NCBI GenBank assembly: GCA_903845055.1
Contig: CAIMWF010000042.1
Location: 1 to 41,993, forward strand
Length of the DNA: 41,993 nucleotides
Origin: an uncultured Bacteroidales bacterium
Lineage (GTDB): Bacteria > Bacteroidota > Bacteroidia > Bacteroidales > FEN-979
Reading direction: 5' to 3'
Each line of letters begins with the position of its first letter. Positions within the stretch are counted from its first letter, which is position 1. The notes under the pieces were generated by a model, which saw only the letters and a list, made by a program, of their open reading frames with translations, had not been told where the DNA came from and ran no database searches. Shown here piece after piece: positions 22,910-30,628 of the stretch. The translations under genes were made by a program, and so were the position numbers.

Positions 22910-23465
22910 CTATTTTCTCCACCACCTCCGCAAAATACCTGTACTCCAGCTGGTGTATCTTTTCCGCCAGTGTTTCGGGGGTGTCGGCCGGCGAAACCGG
23001 GCACCGGGCCTGGAAAATGATCTTCCCTTCATCGTAGCATTCATCGACATGATGGATGGTGATCCCCGATTCAGGCTCGCCTGCTGCGATCACCGCTTCG
23101 TGGACCCGCATGCCGTACATCCCCTTACCCCCGTATTTGGGCAGCAGGGCGGGGTGGATGTTGATGATCCTGCCGGGGAAGGCCGCGAGGATACCGGGCG
23201 GGATGAGCCATAGAAATCCTGCCAGGATGATGAAATCGATCCCGTTTTCCCTGAGCAGGGCGGGTATGCGACCGGTATCATAAAAGGTGTTCCTGCTGAA
23301 AACCTCCGATGGGATGCCGAGGGCGGCGGCCCGTTTCAAAACGAAGGCGGCGGGGTTGTTGCTGAGGATCAGCCGGATTGAAACGGAAGGATGACCTTCG
23401 AAATACTCGGCAATGCGTTGCGCGTTGGAGCCGTTCCCGGAGGCAAAAATGGCAAGTCGGGGCAT
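22893..23465 (-). CDS. purN: Phosphoribosylglycinamide formyltransferase (GART)
   Basis: The 190-residue enzyme transfers a formyl group from 10-formyl-THF to GAR in step three of purine synthesis. Motifs are LAIFASGNGSNAQRI at the start, VLKRAAALGIPSEVF, FIILAGFLWLIPPGIL, RIINIHPALLPKYGGKGMYG (catalytic His in NIHPALLP) and ITIHHVDECYDEGKIIFQ with the catalytic Asp. A 24-codon in-frame extension upstream (from 23537) has no homology logic and overlaps the promoter box at 23487-23494, so ATG 23463-23465 is chosen. The last residues, VTSDE, are encoded by a tandem repeat that also provides the stop codon. Confidence 0.94.
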   Translation of the reverse strand: MPRLAIFASGNGSNAQRIAEYFEGHPSVSIRLILSNNPAAFVLKRAAALGIPSEVFSRNTFYDTGRIPALLRENGIDFIILAGFLWLIPPGILAAFPGRIINIHPALLPKYGGKGMYGMRVHEAVIAAGEPESGITIHHVDECYDEGKIIFQARCPVSPADTPETLAEKIHQLEYRYFAEVVEKIVTSDE

Positions 23466-23486
23466 GAATTTATGGCTGGTGGGAGA

Positions 23487-23494
23487 CAAAGGTA
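23487..23494 (-). promoter_or_regulatory. -7 element for purN
   Basis: TACCTTTG on the minus strand lies 21 bases before the purN ATG; a TTG lies 22 bases further upstream, slightly beyond the usual spacing. Confidence 0.5.
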
Positions 23495-23659
23495 CAAAAC
23501 CGGCCGGAAATGGATTCAACCTAACCGGGAAAAGCACTGATTTGCTGGTTGAAAAGAAATCTTTCCAGTATTATGTTAAACTTCCGCCATAACAGATTTT
23601 ATATGTATCACAATATCAGAATCATATTTTTTTAAACTGTTAAAAAATCATAAAATATA

Positions 23660-23690
23660 TTGGAGGGTAGAAAGAATATTCTTTTCTTTG
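23660..23690 (+). promoter_or_regulatory. Promoter of acpP operon
   Basis: TTG at 23660-23662, a 20-base spacer and TTTCTTTG at 23683-23690 match the Bacteroidetes promoter with one mismatch in the -7 element. It is 28 bases upstream of the acpP ATG. Confidence 0.5.
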
Positions 23691-23718
23691 CAGTCGTTTA
23701 ACCAAAAAAGAAATTAAC

Positions 23719-23955
23719 ATGTCTGACATTGCAACAAAAGTAAAAGCTATCATCGTTGATAAGCTTGGTGTTGATGAAAGTGAAGTTACCATTGAAGCTA
23801 GCTTTACCAATGATCTTGGTGCTGACTCTCTTGACACGGTAGAATTGATCATGGAATTCGAAAAGGAATTCGATATCGCGATTCCCGATGATCAGGCCGA
23901 AAAAATCAGCACCGTAGGTGAAGCCATAGCTTACATTGAGAATAACACCAAATAG
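23719..23955 (+). CDS. acpP: Acyl carrier protein
   Basis: This 78-residue acidic four-helix protein carries growing fatty acyl chains on a phosphopantetheine arm. The attachment Ser37 lies in the DSL motif ([15 protein letters not shown]). The N-terminal [17 protein letters not shown] and the C-terminal [20 protein letters not shown] match AcpP closely. It is the first gene of an operon with fabF and rnc, the standard order in many bacteria. Its start ATG is preceded by an A-rich stretch instead of a Shine-Dalgarno sequence. A hairpin follows the gene, which may allow more acpP transcript than downstream message, as expected for such an abundant protein. Confidence 0.97.
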   Translation: MSDIATKVKAIIVDKLGVDESEVTIEASFTNDLGADSLDTVELIMEFEKEFDIAIPDDQAEKISTVGEAIAYIENNTK

Positions 23956-24019
23956 TTTCGCTTTTCCAATGGCGAAGCCTGTTTTGGGTGTTTTTCCCTG
24001 ATTGATCTTGATAAAATTT

Positions 24020-24040
24020 AACCCCGCACTCAGCGGGGTT
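24020..24040 (+). terminator. GC hairpin between acpP and fabF (partial terminator?)
   Basis: AACCCCGC (24020-24027) pairs perfectly with GCGGGGTT (24033-24040) around a five-base loop. No T run follows (ATCCATT), so it may be a leaky terminator or a transcript-stabilising 3' structure for acpP mRNA. Confidence 0.5.
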
Positions 24041-24073
24041 ATCCATTAACGAATGAACCTAAAATTGTAAAAA

Positions 24074-25324
24074 GTGGAATTAAGACGAGTTGTAGTAACT
24101 GGTCTTGGCGCACTTACACCAATTGGAAATTCCGTATCAGAGTATTGGAATAATCTGGTTGACGGCGTAAGTGGCGCAGGACCAATCACCCGCTTCGATG
24201 CTTCCAAGTTCAAAACCCAGTTTGCCTGTGAACTGAAGAACTTCAATCCTGAAGATTACTTCGATCGCAAGGAGGCCAGGAAATTTGACCGTTGTTCCCA
24301 GTTCGGGGTTGTATGTGCCGACCAGGCTGTTCTCGATGCCGGGTTCGACATGGCTGTGCTCGACCTTGACCGGGTTGGGGTCATCTGGGCTTCGGGCATT
24401 GGCGGACTGGAGACCTTTGCTGCTGAAGTTACGGCTTTTGCACTGGGCGACGGGACCCCGCGTTTCAACCCCTTTTTCATCCCCAAGATGATCTCCGACA
24501 TCACGGCGGGTCATATTTCGATGAAATACGGCTTCCACGGACCCAATTTTGCCACGGTTTCAGCCTGTGCCTCCTCGGCCAACGCGCTGGTGGACGCCTT
24601 CAATTATATCCGTCTCGGTAAAGCCGACGTTTTCGTCGCCGGCGGATCCGAAGCAGCCATTACCACCGTTGGTGTCGGAGGGTTCAATGGCCTTCATGCC
24701 CTGTCGACCCGCAACGAGGATCCCGCTACCGCTTCCCGTCCGTTTGACAAGGACCGCGACGGTTTCGTCATGGGGGAAGGGGCAGGCGCGCTCATTTTCG
24801 AAGAACTTGGCCATGCCCTTGCCCGTGGAGCAAAGATTTACGGTGAAATCGTCGGCGGGGGATTATCCGCGGATGCCTATCACATGACCGCTCCCCATCC
24901 CGAGGGGCTTGGAGCCATCCTTGCCATGCGTACCGCCCTGGCCGATGCCGGGATCGGGATTACCGACATCGATCACATCAATACCCACGGAACCTCTACT
25001 CCTGCCGGCGATATTGCCGAACCCAAGGCCATTGTCAGCCTGTTCGGCGAACATGCCTATAAGGTGAATATCAATTCAACCAAGTCGATGACCGGTCACC
25101 TCCTGGGTGCCGCCGGGGCCGTTGAATCGATCGCAACGCTCCTTGCCGTAATGAACGACCTCATCCCGCCGACCATCAATCATTTTACCGACGATCCTGA
25201 AATCGCTCCCCTGAACTTTACCTTCGGGAAGGCGCAGCACAGGGTAGTGAATTATGCCCTGAGCAACACCTTTGGTTTTGGCGGTCACAATGCCACCGTT
25301 ATCTTCACGAAATATAAGGCATAA
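24074..25324 (+). CDS. fabF: 3-oxoacyl-ACP synthase II
   Basis: The 416-residue condensing enzyme elongates acyl-ACP with malonyl-ACP in fatty acid synthesis. The catalytic triad is visible: Cys165 in TVSACASSAN, His305 in NTHGTSTPAGD and His342 in KSMTGHLLGAAG (with Lys337). It starts RRVVVTGLGALTPIGNSV and ends FGFGGHNATVIF, both diagnostic. The start is a GTG at 24074; there is no ATG near it and the protein begins at the usual place. The distance from acpP is 118 bases, containing the hairpin. rnc follows after six bases, implying co-transcription. Confidence 0.97.
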   Translation: MELRRVVVTGLGALTPIGNSVSEYWNNLVDGVSGAGPITRFDASKFKTQFACELKNFNPEDYFDRKEARKFDRCSQFGVVCADQAVLDAGFDMAVLDLDRVGVIWASGIGGLETFAAEVTAFALGDGTPRFNPFFIPKMISDITAGHISMKYGFHGPNFATVSACASSANALVDAFNYIRLGKADVFVAGGSEAAITTVGVGGFNGLHALSTRNEDPATASRPFDKDRDGFVMGEGAGALIFEELGHALARGAKIYGEIVGGGLSADAYHMTAPHPEGLGAILAMRTALADAGIGITDIDHINTHGTSTPAGDIAEPKAIVSLFGEHAYKVNINSTKSMTGHLLGAAGAVESIATLLAVMNDLIPPTINHFTDDPEIAPLNFTFGKAQHRVVNYALSNTFGFGGHNATVIFTKYKA

Positions 25325-25330
25325 AGCACC

Positions 25331-26086
25331 TTGAGGTTCAGTTTCTTTAAAACGGCCCGAGCTGAGTTTTCTTCTGACAAGCACCTGAAACAAGCCATAA
25401 AAAGTATTCTTGGGTACACCCCCGGGAATATTTTTTTATACCACCTTGCTTTCCTGCACAGGTCGGTTGCCCAGTTCACCCACAACGGCATCAAGGTCAA
25501 CAACGAACGGCTGGAGTTCCTGGGTGATGCCATCCTTGACGCCATCACGGCCGATTACCTGTTCAAAACATTCCCGACGAAAGATGAAGGATTCCTCACC
25601 GAAATGCGGTCGAAAATCGTCAGCCGGGTCACCCTGAACAAACTTTCGCAGAAAATGGGCATCGACCAGCTCATCCAGCTTGACGGCGCATCCTCCGGGG
25701 CCTTCCGTTCATTCAAGGGCGATGCGTTCGAGGCGCTCATCGGCGCGATGTACCTTGACAAGGGTTACAAATTCACGAGGAAGATCATCGTGGAAAGGAT
25801 CATCAAGGTCTATTTCAACATGGATGAACTGGTAACCCAGGAGGTAAATTTTAAAAGCAAGATCATCGAATGGGCCCAGCGCGAACGGAAACAGGTTCAG
25901 TTCAGCGTGTGCGACGAAGTTGGTTCCGGGTATAAAAAGCAGTACATCGTTGAACTTTCCCTCGATGGCAGCGCGATCGCCCGCGGCCAGGATTACTCGA
26001 TCAAAGGCGCCGAACAAAATGCCGCTGAGAAATCGTGGCAAAAAATAAATGGAGAAACCATTGACCTGAAGCCCGAGATTGGTTAA
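25331..26086 (+). CDS. rnc: Ribonuclease III
   Basis: The 251-residue endonuclease cuts double-stranded RNA in rRNA and mRNA processing. The signature NERLEFLGDAILD (about residues 58-70), with the catalytic Glu and Asp, is complete. The second acidic cluster is GDAFEALIGAMYLDKG (about 130-145). The C-terminal dsRNA-binding domain (about 170-247) includes QYIVELSLDGSAIARGQDYS and a KGAEQNAAEKSWQKI helix. The N-terminal extension of about 25 residues before the RNase III fold is usual for Bacteroidetes. The start appears to be TTG at 25331, six bases after the fabF stop; no better start is available without truncating the fold. Confidence 0.95.
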   Translation: MRFSFFKTARAEFSSDKHLKQAIKSILGYTPGNIFLYHLAFLHRSVAQFTHNGIKVNNERLEFLGDAILDAITADYLFKTFPTKDEGFLTEMRSKIVSRVTLNKLSQKMGIDQLIQLDGASSGAFRSFKGDAFEALIGAMYLDKGYKFTRKIIVERIIKVYFNMDELVTQEVNFKSKIIEWAQRERKQVQFSVCDEVGSGYKKQYIVELSLDGSAIARGQDYSIKGAEQNAAEKSWQKINGETIDLKPEIG

Positions 26087-26114
26087 CTTTGTTTAAAAGT
26101 ACAAAGCGCCCGGC

Positions 26115-26576
26115 ATGGCAAGGAAATTCCAGATCGAAACAAGGTCAGAACCCGTCAGGTTTACCCTGGCCGGTATTTCATGTCATCTCAGGGATTACCA
26201 CCTCACCTTCCTGCTTAATGAGAAACTTGAACTGGATTTTACCAAGGAGGAGGACCTCCAGGGGTACCCCCTCTATTTCTGCCGCGACGAAAATTGCTTC
26301 AATACCTACTACCTGCTGGGGAACCGGGGTGAGAACTCGCTGCTAATCCCCGAAATGAAGCAGACCGATTACCTGCTGCTCGTTGAGGGCCCTTTTACCA
26401 AAGTCCGCGAAGAGAAACTGCTGAAAAAAATAAGGCAGATCAGCAAGGTGCTGATGGCCTACGACATCAATCCTGAAATCTTAAAAAACATTGATACCCT
26501 GCTGAATGACCTGGAAATGCATTTCCTGAACATTCATAAGGAATTGAAAACCAAATATTCACCAACTAAACATTAG
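26115..26576 (+). CDS. IPExxxVDY family protein
   Basis: This 153-residue protein belongs to a Bacteroidetes-specific family named after its IPExxxVDY motif. Here the motif is IPEMKQTDY (about residues 92-100), with Thr in place of Val. It follows a region of short strands (RDYHLTFLLN, LDFTKEEDL, YFCRDENCFNTYYLLGNRG) and precedes a C-terminal helix. No function is known for the family. The protein is cytoplasmic, and the gene follows rnc by 28 bases in the same operon, a placement I believe is common. It ends just before a strong ribosome binding site for the next gene. Confidence 0.85.
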   Translation: MARKFQIETRSEPVRFTLAGISCHLRDYHLTFLLNEKLELDFTKEEDLQGYPLYFCRDENCFNTYYLLGNRGENSLLIPEMKQTDYLLLVEGPFTKVREEKLLKKIRQISKVLMAYDINPEILKNIDTLLNDLEMHFLNIHKELKTKYSPTKH

Positions 26577-26580
26577 GAGG
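26574..26580 (+). promoter_or_regulatory. Strong Shine-Dalgarno sequence (unusual for this window)
   Basis: TTAGGAGGGTTCGCTATG places AGGAGGG seven bases before the ATG at 26588. Most genes in this window lack such a motif, as is typical for Bacteroidetes, so this message may be translated unusually well. The TAG of the upstream gene is part of the motif. Confidence 0.6.
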
Positions 26581-26587
26581 GTTCGCT

Positions 26588-26944
26588 ATGTTTGAAGATC
26601 TGAAGAAATCAATCGACAAGGGTCTCGATTATGCATTCATGAATGCAGAAAAACTCGCCCAGGCAGCCAAAGACATGGCCAAGGAAAATAAGCTGACCAA
26701 GGAGGAGGCCAAAAAACTGTATGATCACCTCGTGGCAAAGTCGGATGAAGCCCGGAAGTCAGTGGAAGCCGAACTCCAGGTACTGGTTAAGGCTACGATG
26801 AAAAAGATGAACATCCCATCGCAGGAGGATATTAAAAAACTGGAAGACCGGATTAAAAATCTGGAAGCCGGGAAAAAGGCTCCTGCAAAGGCCAAAACTG
26901 CGCCGGTTGCGGCAAAAGGTCCGAAGGTCAAGGCAAAAAAATAA
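26588..26944 (+). CDS. Phasin-like coiled-coil protein with basic tail
   Basis: The 118-residue protein begins with an amphipathic helix (MFEDLKKSIDKGLDYAFMNAE) and a coiled-coil region to about residue 90 (AKDMAKENKLTKEEAKKLYD, then DIKKLEDRIKNLEAGK). It ends in an Ala-Lys-Pro-rich tail (about 91-118). This resembles PhaF/PhaI-like phasin proteins and similar small helical proteins often found next to ABC1/UbiB kinases. In PHA producers phasins coat granules, but no PHA synthase is seen here. The tail resembles histone-like DNA-binding tails, so nucleic acid binding is another option. It has the strongest ribosome binding site in the window. Confidence 0.7.
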   Translation: MFEDLKKSIDKGLDYAFMNAEKLAQAAKDMAKENKLTKEEAKKLYDHLVAKSDEARKSVEAELQVLVKATMKKMNIPSQEDIKKLEDRIKNLEAGKKAPAKAKTAPVAAKGPKVKAKK

Positions 26945-27007
26945 CCCGGCCGGGGCTCCGGTTAAACACCTTTTTTGCCGGGACAGCCCGGAAAATACTT
27001 CAGCGAC

Positions 27008-28657
27008 GTGAAAATTTCAAAGATCGGACTGGCGGTTCATGAAATCGGCCGCGCCCGCGAAATCATTGGCATTATCGTCAAATATGGCCTGAGCGAGTGG
27101 GTGACGACTTCGGGACTGGGGAAGCTGTTTGTTTCGAAGAAGCGGCTTGCCCGCATTGAACGGTTCAACCAGTGGGAGCGGATCCGCATGGCGGTCGAAG
27201 AGTTGGGACCCACCTTCATCAAGTTCGGCCAGATCCTGGCCGACCGTCCCGACATCGTCCCCGAAGGGCTCCGCGCAGAGCTGAAGAAATTGCAGGATGA
27301 GGCGCAGCCCATGCCTGACGAGATGGCACGGCAGGAAATAGAAAAGGAGCTGGGCAGACCGGTAGGGGAAATGTTCAGGGAATTCGATGCCGGCAGGCTG
27401 GGCTCCGCCTCCATGGCGCAGACTTACCGGGCCGTTTTGCTTAACGGCGAAGAGGTGTGCGTGAAAATCCAGCGGCCGGAGATCGAAAAAAAGATCGAGC
27501 TTGACCTGCACCTGATGAACTTTTATGCCGCCCGGATCCAGCGGAACAACCCCGACATGGAGGCGATCAACCTGACCGGGGTGGTGCGGGAATTCGGGAA
27601 AACGATCAAACGGGAGCTCGATTTCCACCACGAAGCTGCCAGTATTGTCAGGTTCGGCCATTGTTTTGCCGGCGATCCCGATATCAGGGTGCCGAAGGTT
27701 TACAGGCAGTATACCACGCGGAGGATTCTCATCGAAGAGTTCATCAGGGGTACCAAGGTGAGCGACATGGAACTGCTTATGCAGACGGGCAACGATCCGA
27801 AGGTCATCGCCAGGCATGCCCTGCGGCTAGTTTTCGACCAGATATTCACCCATGGTTATTTTCACGCCGATCCGCATCCCGGGAACCTGTTCGTGCTTGA
27901 GAACAACGTGATCTCCTTCATCGATTTCGGCATGATGGGCTCGCTGCAGACCGAACACCTCCAGTTCCTCGGAAAATATGTGCTCGGATACCTCGCGCGT
28001 GATGCTCACGCCATGACCGAGGCGCTGCTGCAGGTTTCGGGAAAGAGGAACATCGCACGGTACAAGGACCTTGAATTCCAGGTGGGAGAGATGCTGGCCC
28101 ATAATAAATATCTTACCATCGATGAGATGGATTTTGGCAAGGTAATGAATGAATCGGTGGACATCCTCGTAAGGTTCGGGCTTCGCATCCCCCCGAGCAT
28201 CTACCTCCTGGTCAAGGCCCTGATGGCCATTGAGCGCGTTGCCGTGGAGCTTGATCCGGAGATCGATTTCGCCAGGGAGATGCAGCCCTATGCCACGCAA
28301 CTCATCGCAAGGCAGTTCAGCCCCAAACAGATCGCCTTCGAGGTTTTCGAGGCCATCAGGGAGTATTACAAACTGGTGAGGGAGCTTCCCGGCGACCTGA
28401 ACGACATACTGTACAAGATCAAGGATGGAAAGTTCAGGACGCAGATCGAGGTAAAGGGTCTTGAGCCGTTGGTCGAACATATTGACTCGGCCAGTTCGCG
28501 GGTATCGATTGCCATCGTTCTTGCCGCGCTGATCGTGGGTGCCTCCATCATTTCACAATGGGAACAGACCCGGTGGATCGGGGAGATCGTTTTCTGCCTT
28601 GCGGGCCTTTTCGGGTTCTGGTTATTGGTGAAACTGTTCCGCCGCAACAAATTTTAA
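27008..28657 (+). CDS. UbiB/ABC1/AarF-family atypical kinase
   Basis: The 549-residue protein (from GTG at 27008) belongs to the ABC1/UbiB atypical protein kinase-like family. Family motifs are KxGQ (FIKFGQILADRPDIVPEGL, about residues 77-95), the Ala-rich nucleotide loop GSASMAQTYRAVL, the conserved lysine in VCVKIQRP, ILIEEFIRGTKV, HGYFHADPHPGNLFV (catalytic HxDxHPGN) and FIDFGMMG (DFG equivalent). Two C-terminal membrane helices (about residues 498-520 and 525-545) anchor it. The family supports isoprenoid quinone or lipid metabolism; the substrate is not visible. An in-frame TTG at 26975 is an alternative start. The gene ends four bases into the convergent pheS. Confidence 0.9.
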   Translation: MKISKIGLAVHEIGRAREIIGIIVKYGLSEWVTTSGLGKLFVSKKRLARIERFNQWERIRMAVEELGPTFIKFGQILADRPDIVPEGLRAELKKLQDEAQPMPDEMARQEIEKELGRPVGEMFREFDAGRLGSASMAQTYRAVLLNGEEVCVKIQRPEIEKKIELDLHLMNFYAARIQRNNPDMEAINLTGVVREFGKTIKRELDFHHEAASIVRFGHCFAGDPDIRVPKVYRQYTTRRILIEEFIRGTKVSDMELLMQTGNDPKVIARHALRLVFDQIFTHGYFHADPHPGNLFVLENNVISFIDFGMMGSLQTEHLQFLGKYVLGYLARDAHAMTEALLQVSGKRNIARYKDLEFQVGEMLAHNKYLTIDEMDFGKVMNESVDILVRFGLRIPPSIYLLVKALMAIERVAVELDPEIDFAREMQPYATQLIARQFSPKQIAFEVFEAIREYYKLVRELPGDLNDILYKIKDGKFRTQIEVKGLEPLVEHIDSASSRVSIAIVLAALIVGASIISQWEQTRWIGEIVFCLAGLFGFWLLVKLFRRNKF

Positions 28658-29676
28658 AAGGACCCCGTAAACTGTTTCAGGAACCGGGTGTCATTCTCAA
28701 AGAAAAGGCGAAGGTCTTTGATCTGGTATTTCAGCATCGTGATGCGTTCGATGCCCATCCCGAAGGCGAATCCCGTATATTTATTACTGTCTATCCCGCA
28801 ATTATCCAGCACGTTCGGGTCAACCATGCCGCAGCCGAGGATCTCGACCCAACCGGTATATTTGCAGATATTGCAACCCGACCCGCCGCAGATCAGGCAA
28901 CTTACATCCATCTCGCCCGAGGGTTCGGTGAAGGGGAAATAGGAGGGGCGAAGCCTGATTTGTGTCTTTTCGCCGAACATCTCCTTGGCAAAATACATCA
29001 GTGTCTGTTTCAGGTCGGCGAAAGAAACGTTTTCGTCGATATACAGACCTTCCACCTGGTGAAAAATGCAATGCGCCCGCGCCGAGATGGCTTCGTTGCG
29101 GAACACCCGGCCGGGGAAGATCATCCTGATCGGGGGTTGTGTCGTTTCCATCTTGCGGATCTGCACCGACGAAGTATGGGTCCGTAGGAGGATGTCGGGA
29201 TCCTGTGCGATGAAAAAGGTATCCTGCATATCCCGTGCCGGGTGATCGGGGGTGAAGTTCAGGGCTGAAAAATTGTGCCAGTCATCTTCAATTTCCGGAC
29301 CATCGGCAACCGTATAGCCGATGCGGCCGAAAATTTCGATGATGCGGTTCCGAACGATCGAAAGCGGGTGGCGGGTTCCGGGTTCCATGTGATCGGCAGG
29401 CCTGGTGAGGTCCTGCATCACCACAGCCGCATCAGCATGCAGGTCGAATTGTGATTTCAGGTCATCAATGGCCTGCTGGGTTTTGTTTTTCAGTTCGTTC
29501 AGGAGCTGGCCGACCTCCCTTTTCTTCTCTGCGGGGACACCCTTGAAATCGTCGAACAAAGCCGAAACCAACCCCTTTTTGCTGAGGTACTTCAGGCGCA
29601 GTTGCTCCACCTCTTCAAGGCTGGCCGCCCTGATGGTGTTTATCTCGGCGAAAAGCTGGTCGATACGGTCTTTCAT
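28654..29676 (-). CDS. pheS: Phenylalanine-tRNA ligase alpha subunit
   Basis: The 340-residue subunit forms the catalytic half of the heterotetramer that charges tRNA-Phe. It has an N-terminal coiled-coil (about 1-85, LRLKYLSKKGLVSALF), then the class II catalytic domain with motif 2 (RMIFPGRVFRNEAISARAHCIFHQVEG), the GEMDVSCLICGGSGCNICKYTGWVE segment with a cysteine cluster that may bind a metal, and motif 3 (FAFGMGIERITMLKYQIKDLR). pheT is not in this window. The gene is convergent with the UbiB kinase, the two stop codons overlapping. Confidence 0.97.
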   Translation of the reverse strand: MKDRIDQLFAEINTIRAASLEEVEQLRLKYLSKKGLVSALFDDFKGVPAEKKREVGQLLNELKNKTQQAIDDLKSQFDLHADAAVVMQDLTRPADHMEPGTRHPLSIVRNRIIEIFGRIGYTVADGPEIEDDWHNFSALNFTPDHPARDMQDTFFIAQDPDILLRTHTSSVQIRKMETTQPPIRMIFPGRVFRNEAISARAHCIFHQVEGLYIDENVSFADLKQTLMYFAKEMFGEKTQIRLRPSYFPFTEPSGEMDVSCLICGGSGCNICKYTGWVEILGCGMVDPNVLDNCGIDSNKYTGFAFGMGIERITMLKYQIKDLRLFFENDTRFLKQFTGSF

Positions 29677-29705
29677 GGTCCCGGGGTGTCAGAATTTCAT
29701 AAAAA

Positions 29706-29784
29706 TGACGAGTGACAGGTGATGAATGACGGGTTTCATTCATTCGTCATTCGTCACTCGTCACTTGTCATTTGTTATTGGTCA
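29706..29784. repeat. Head-to-head 7-bp arrays (TGACGAR family) forming an inverted repeat
   Basis: The plus strand carries four heptamers (TGACGAG, TGACAGG, TGATGAA, TGACGGG; 29706-29733). The minus strand carries six (TGACCAA, TAACAAA, TGACAAG, TGACGAG, TGACGAA, TGACGAA; 29784-29743). The two arms can pair, including GACGAGTGAC (29707-29716) with its complement at 29753-29762. The minus array begins eight bases after the cyclophilin stop and has stop codons in every frame. A terminator-like function is possible. Confidence 0.8.
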
Positions 29785-29791
29785 TTTAAAA

Positions 29792-30367
29792 CTATTCAAC
29801 AATCTTAACGGTCATCTTCACATCCTTCACAGGGCGGTCGGAGGGGTCTTTCTGAACGGAGGCGATCTTGGTGATCACATCAAATCCTTCGGTGATCTCG
29901 CCGAAAACGGTATAGTTGTTATCGAGAAAATGGGCGCCTTTTTCAGGTTCCACGATGTAAAACTGCGATCCGGAAGAGGCCTTTGCGGGGTTCTCGGTAC
30001 GGGCAGCGGCAAGGGCGCCTCTTTTGTGCGTAAAAGCCTTGTTGAATTCGGCGGGGATGGTATAACCGGGATCGCCCATGCCGAGCTGCTGGCCGGGCTT
30101 TGCGGTCTTCGACATGGGGTCGCCGCCCTGGATCATGAACCCGAGAATCACACGGTGAAACAGTGTTCCATCATAGAAACCTGATTTTGATAATTTTACG
30201 AAATTGTCGCGATGCTGCGGGGTTTCATTGTAGAGGATCCCCTTCATATCGCCATAGTCGGTATGGATTACGAATTTTACCACTTTTTGTTGGGTTTTGG
30301 TTTGAGACATTACTGAAAGATTGAACAGGAAAACAGTTGCCAGGATGGCCAAAGCGATTTTTTTCAT
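29792..30367 (-). CDS. Secreted cyclophilin-type peptidyl-prolyl isomerase
   Basis: The 191-residue protein has a signal peptide (1-22, MKKIALAILATVFLFNLSVM then SQ) and a cyclophilin domain from about residue 29. Catalytic and binding residues are in FHRVILGFMIQGGDP (Arg of the FHR motif) and SSGSQFYIV, with the last part at NYTVFGEITEGFDVI. It catalyses cis-trans isomerisation of proline peptide bonds in the periplasm, helping fold exported proteins. The short form is usual for Bacteroidetes. A -7 promoter element (30389-30396) lies upstream. It is followed downstream by the pairing 7-bp repeat arms. Confidence 0.95.
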   Translation of the reverse strand: MKKIALAILATVFLFNLSVMSQTKTQQKVVKFVIHTDYGDMKGILYNETPQHRDNFVKLSKSGFYDGTLFHRVILGFMIQGGDPMSKTAKPGQQLGMGDPGYTIPAEFNKAFTHKRGALAAARTENPAKASSGSQFYIVEPEKGAHFLDNNYTVFGEITEGFDVITKIASVQKDPSDRPVKDVKMTVKIVE

Positions 30368-30388
30368 GGTTTTTTGATTTTAGTGGGG

Positions 30389-30396
30389 CAAAAGTA
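30389..30396 (-). promoter_or_regulatory. -7 element for cyclophilin gene
   Basis: TACTTTTG on the minus strand lies 21 bases before the ATG and fits the -7 consensus. A -33 element would fall in the repeat array and is not clear. Confidence 0.45.
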
Positions 30397-30404
30397 CAAA
30401 AAAA

Positions 30405-30628
30405 GATTTGAAAATTTGGGAATGTGGAGATTTGGGAATTTGAGGATGTGAAGATTTGGGAATTTGGAAATGTGAAGATTTGGGAATTTGAGGATGTGAA
30501 GATTTGGGAATTTGGAAATGTGAAGATTTGGGAATTTAAGAATGTGGGAATCTTCACATCCTCAAATCTTCACATCCTCAAATCTTCACATCCTCAAATC
30601 TTCACATCCTCAAATCTTCACATCCTCA
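30405..30628. repeat. Large array of 24-bp and 16-bp repeats, inverted halves, at tdk stop codon
   Basis: Positions about 30405-30547 hold a 24-bp unit made of two 12-bp halves (GAAGATTTGGGA and a variable AATTTGGAAATGT or AATTTGAGGATGT). Positions 30549-30628 hold five identical 16-bp units, AATCTTCACATCCTCA. The second half is roughly the reverse complement of the first, so both could pair as a long hairpin. Read on the minus strand, the last unit begins with TGA, which is the stop codon of tdk. No spacers are present, so it is not CRISPR. Confidence 0.9.

Noticed and set aside
23466-23537. Extended N-terminus of PurN
   Set aside because: The 24 extra codons overlap a TACCTTTG promoter element, and the conserved strand begins right after the ATG at 23465.
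30225-30557. Minus-strand protein with repeated SQIFTFPN-like peptides
   Set aside because: It is a translation of the 24-bp repeat array that runs on into the antisense-frame of the cyclophilin gene; it has no start signal or independent support.
30549-30628. CRISPR array
   Set aside because: Five identical 16-bp units follow each other without spacers, and no cas genes are near. It is a plain tandem repeat.
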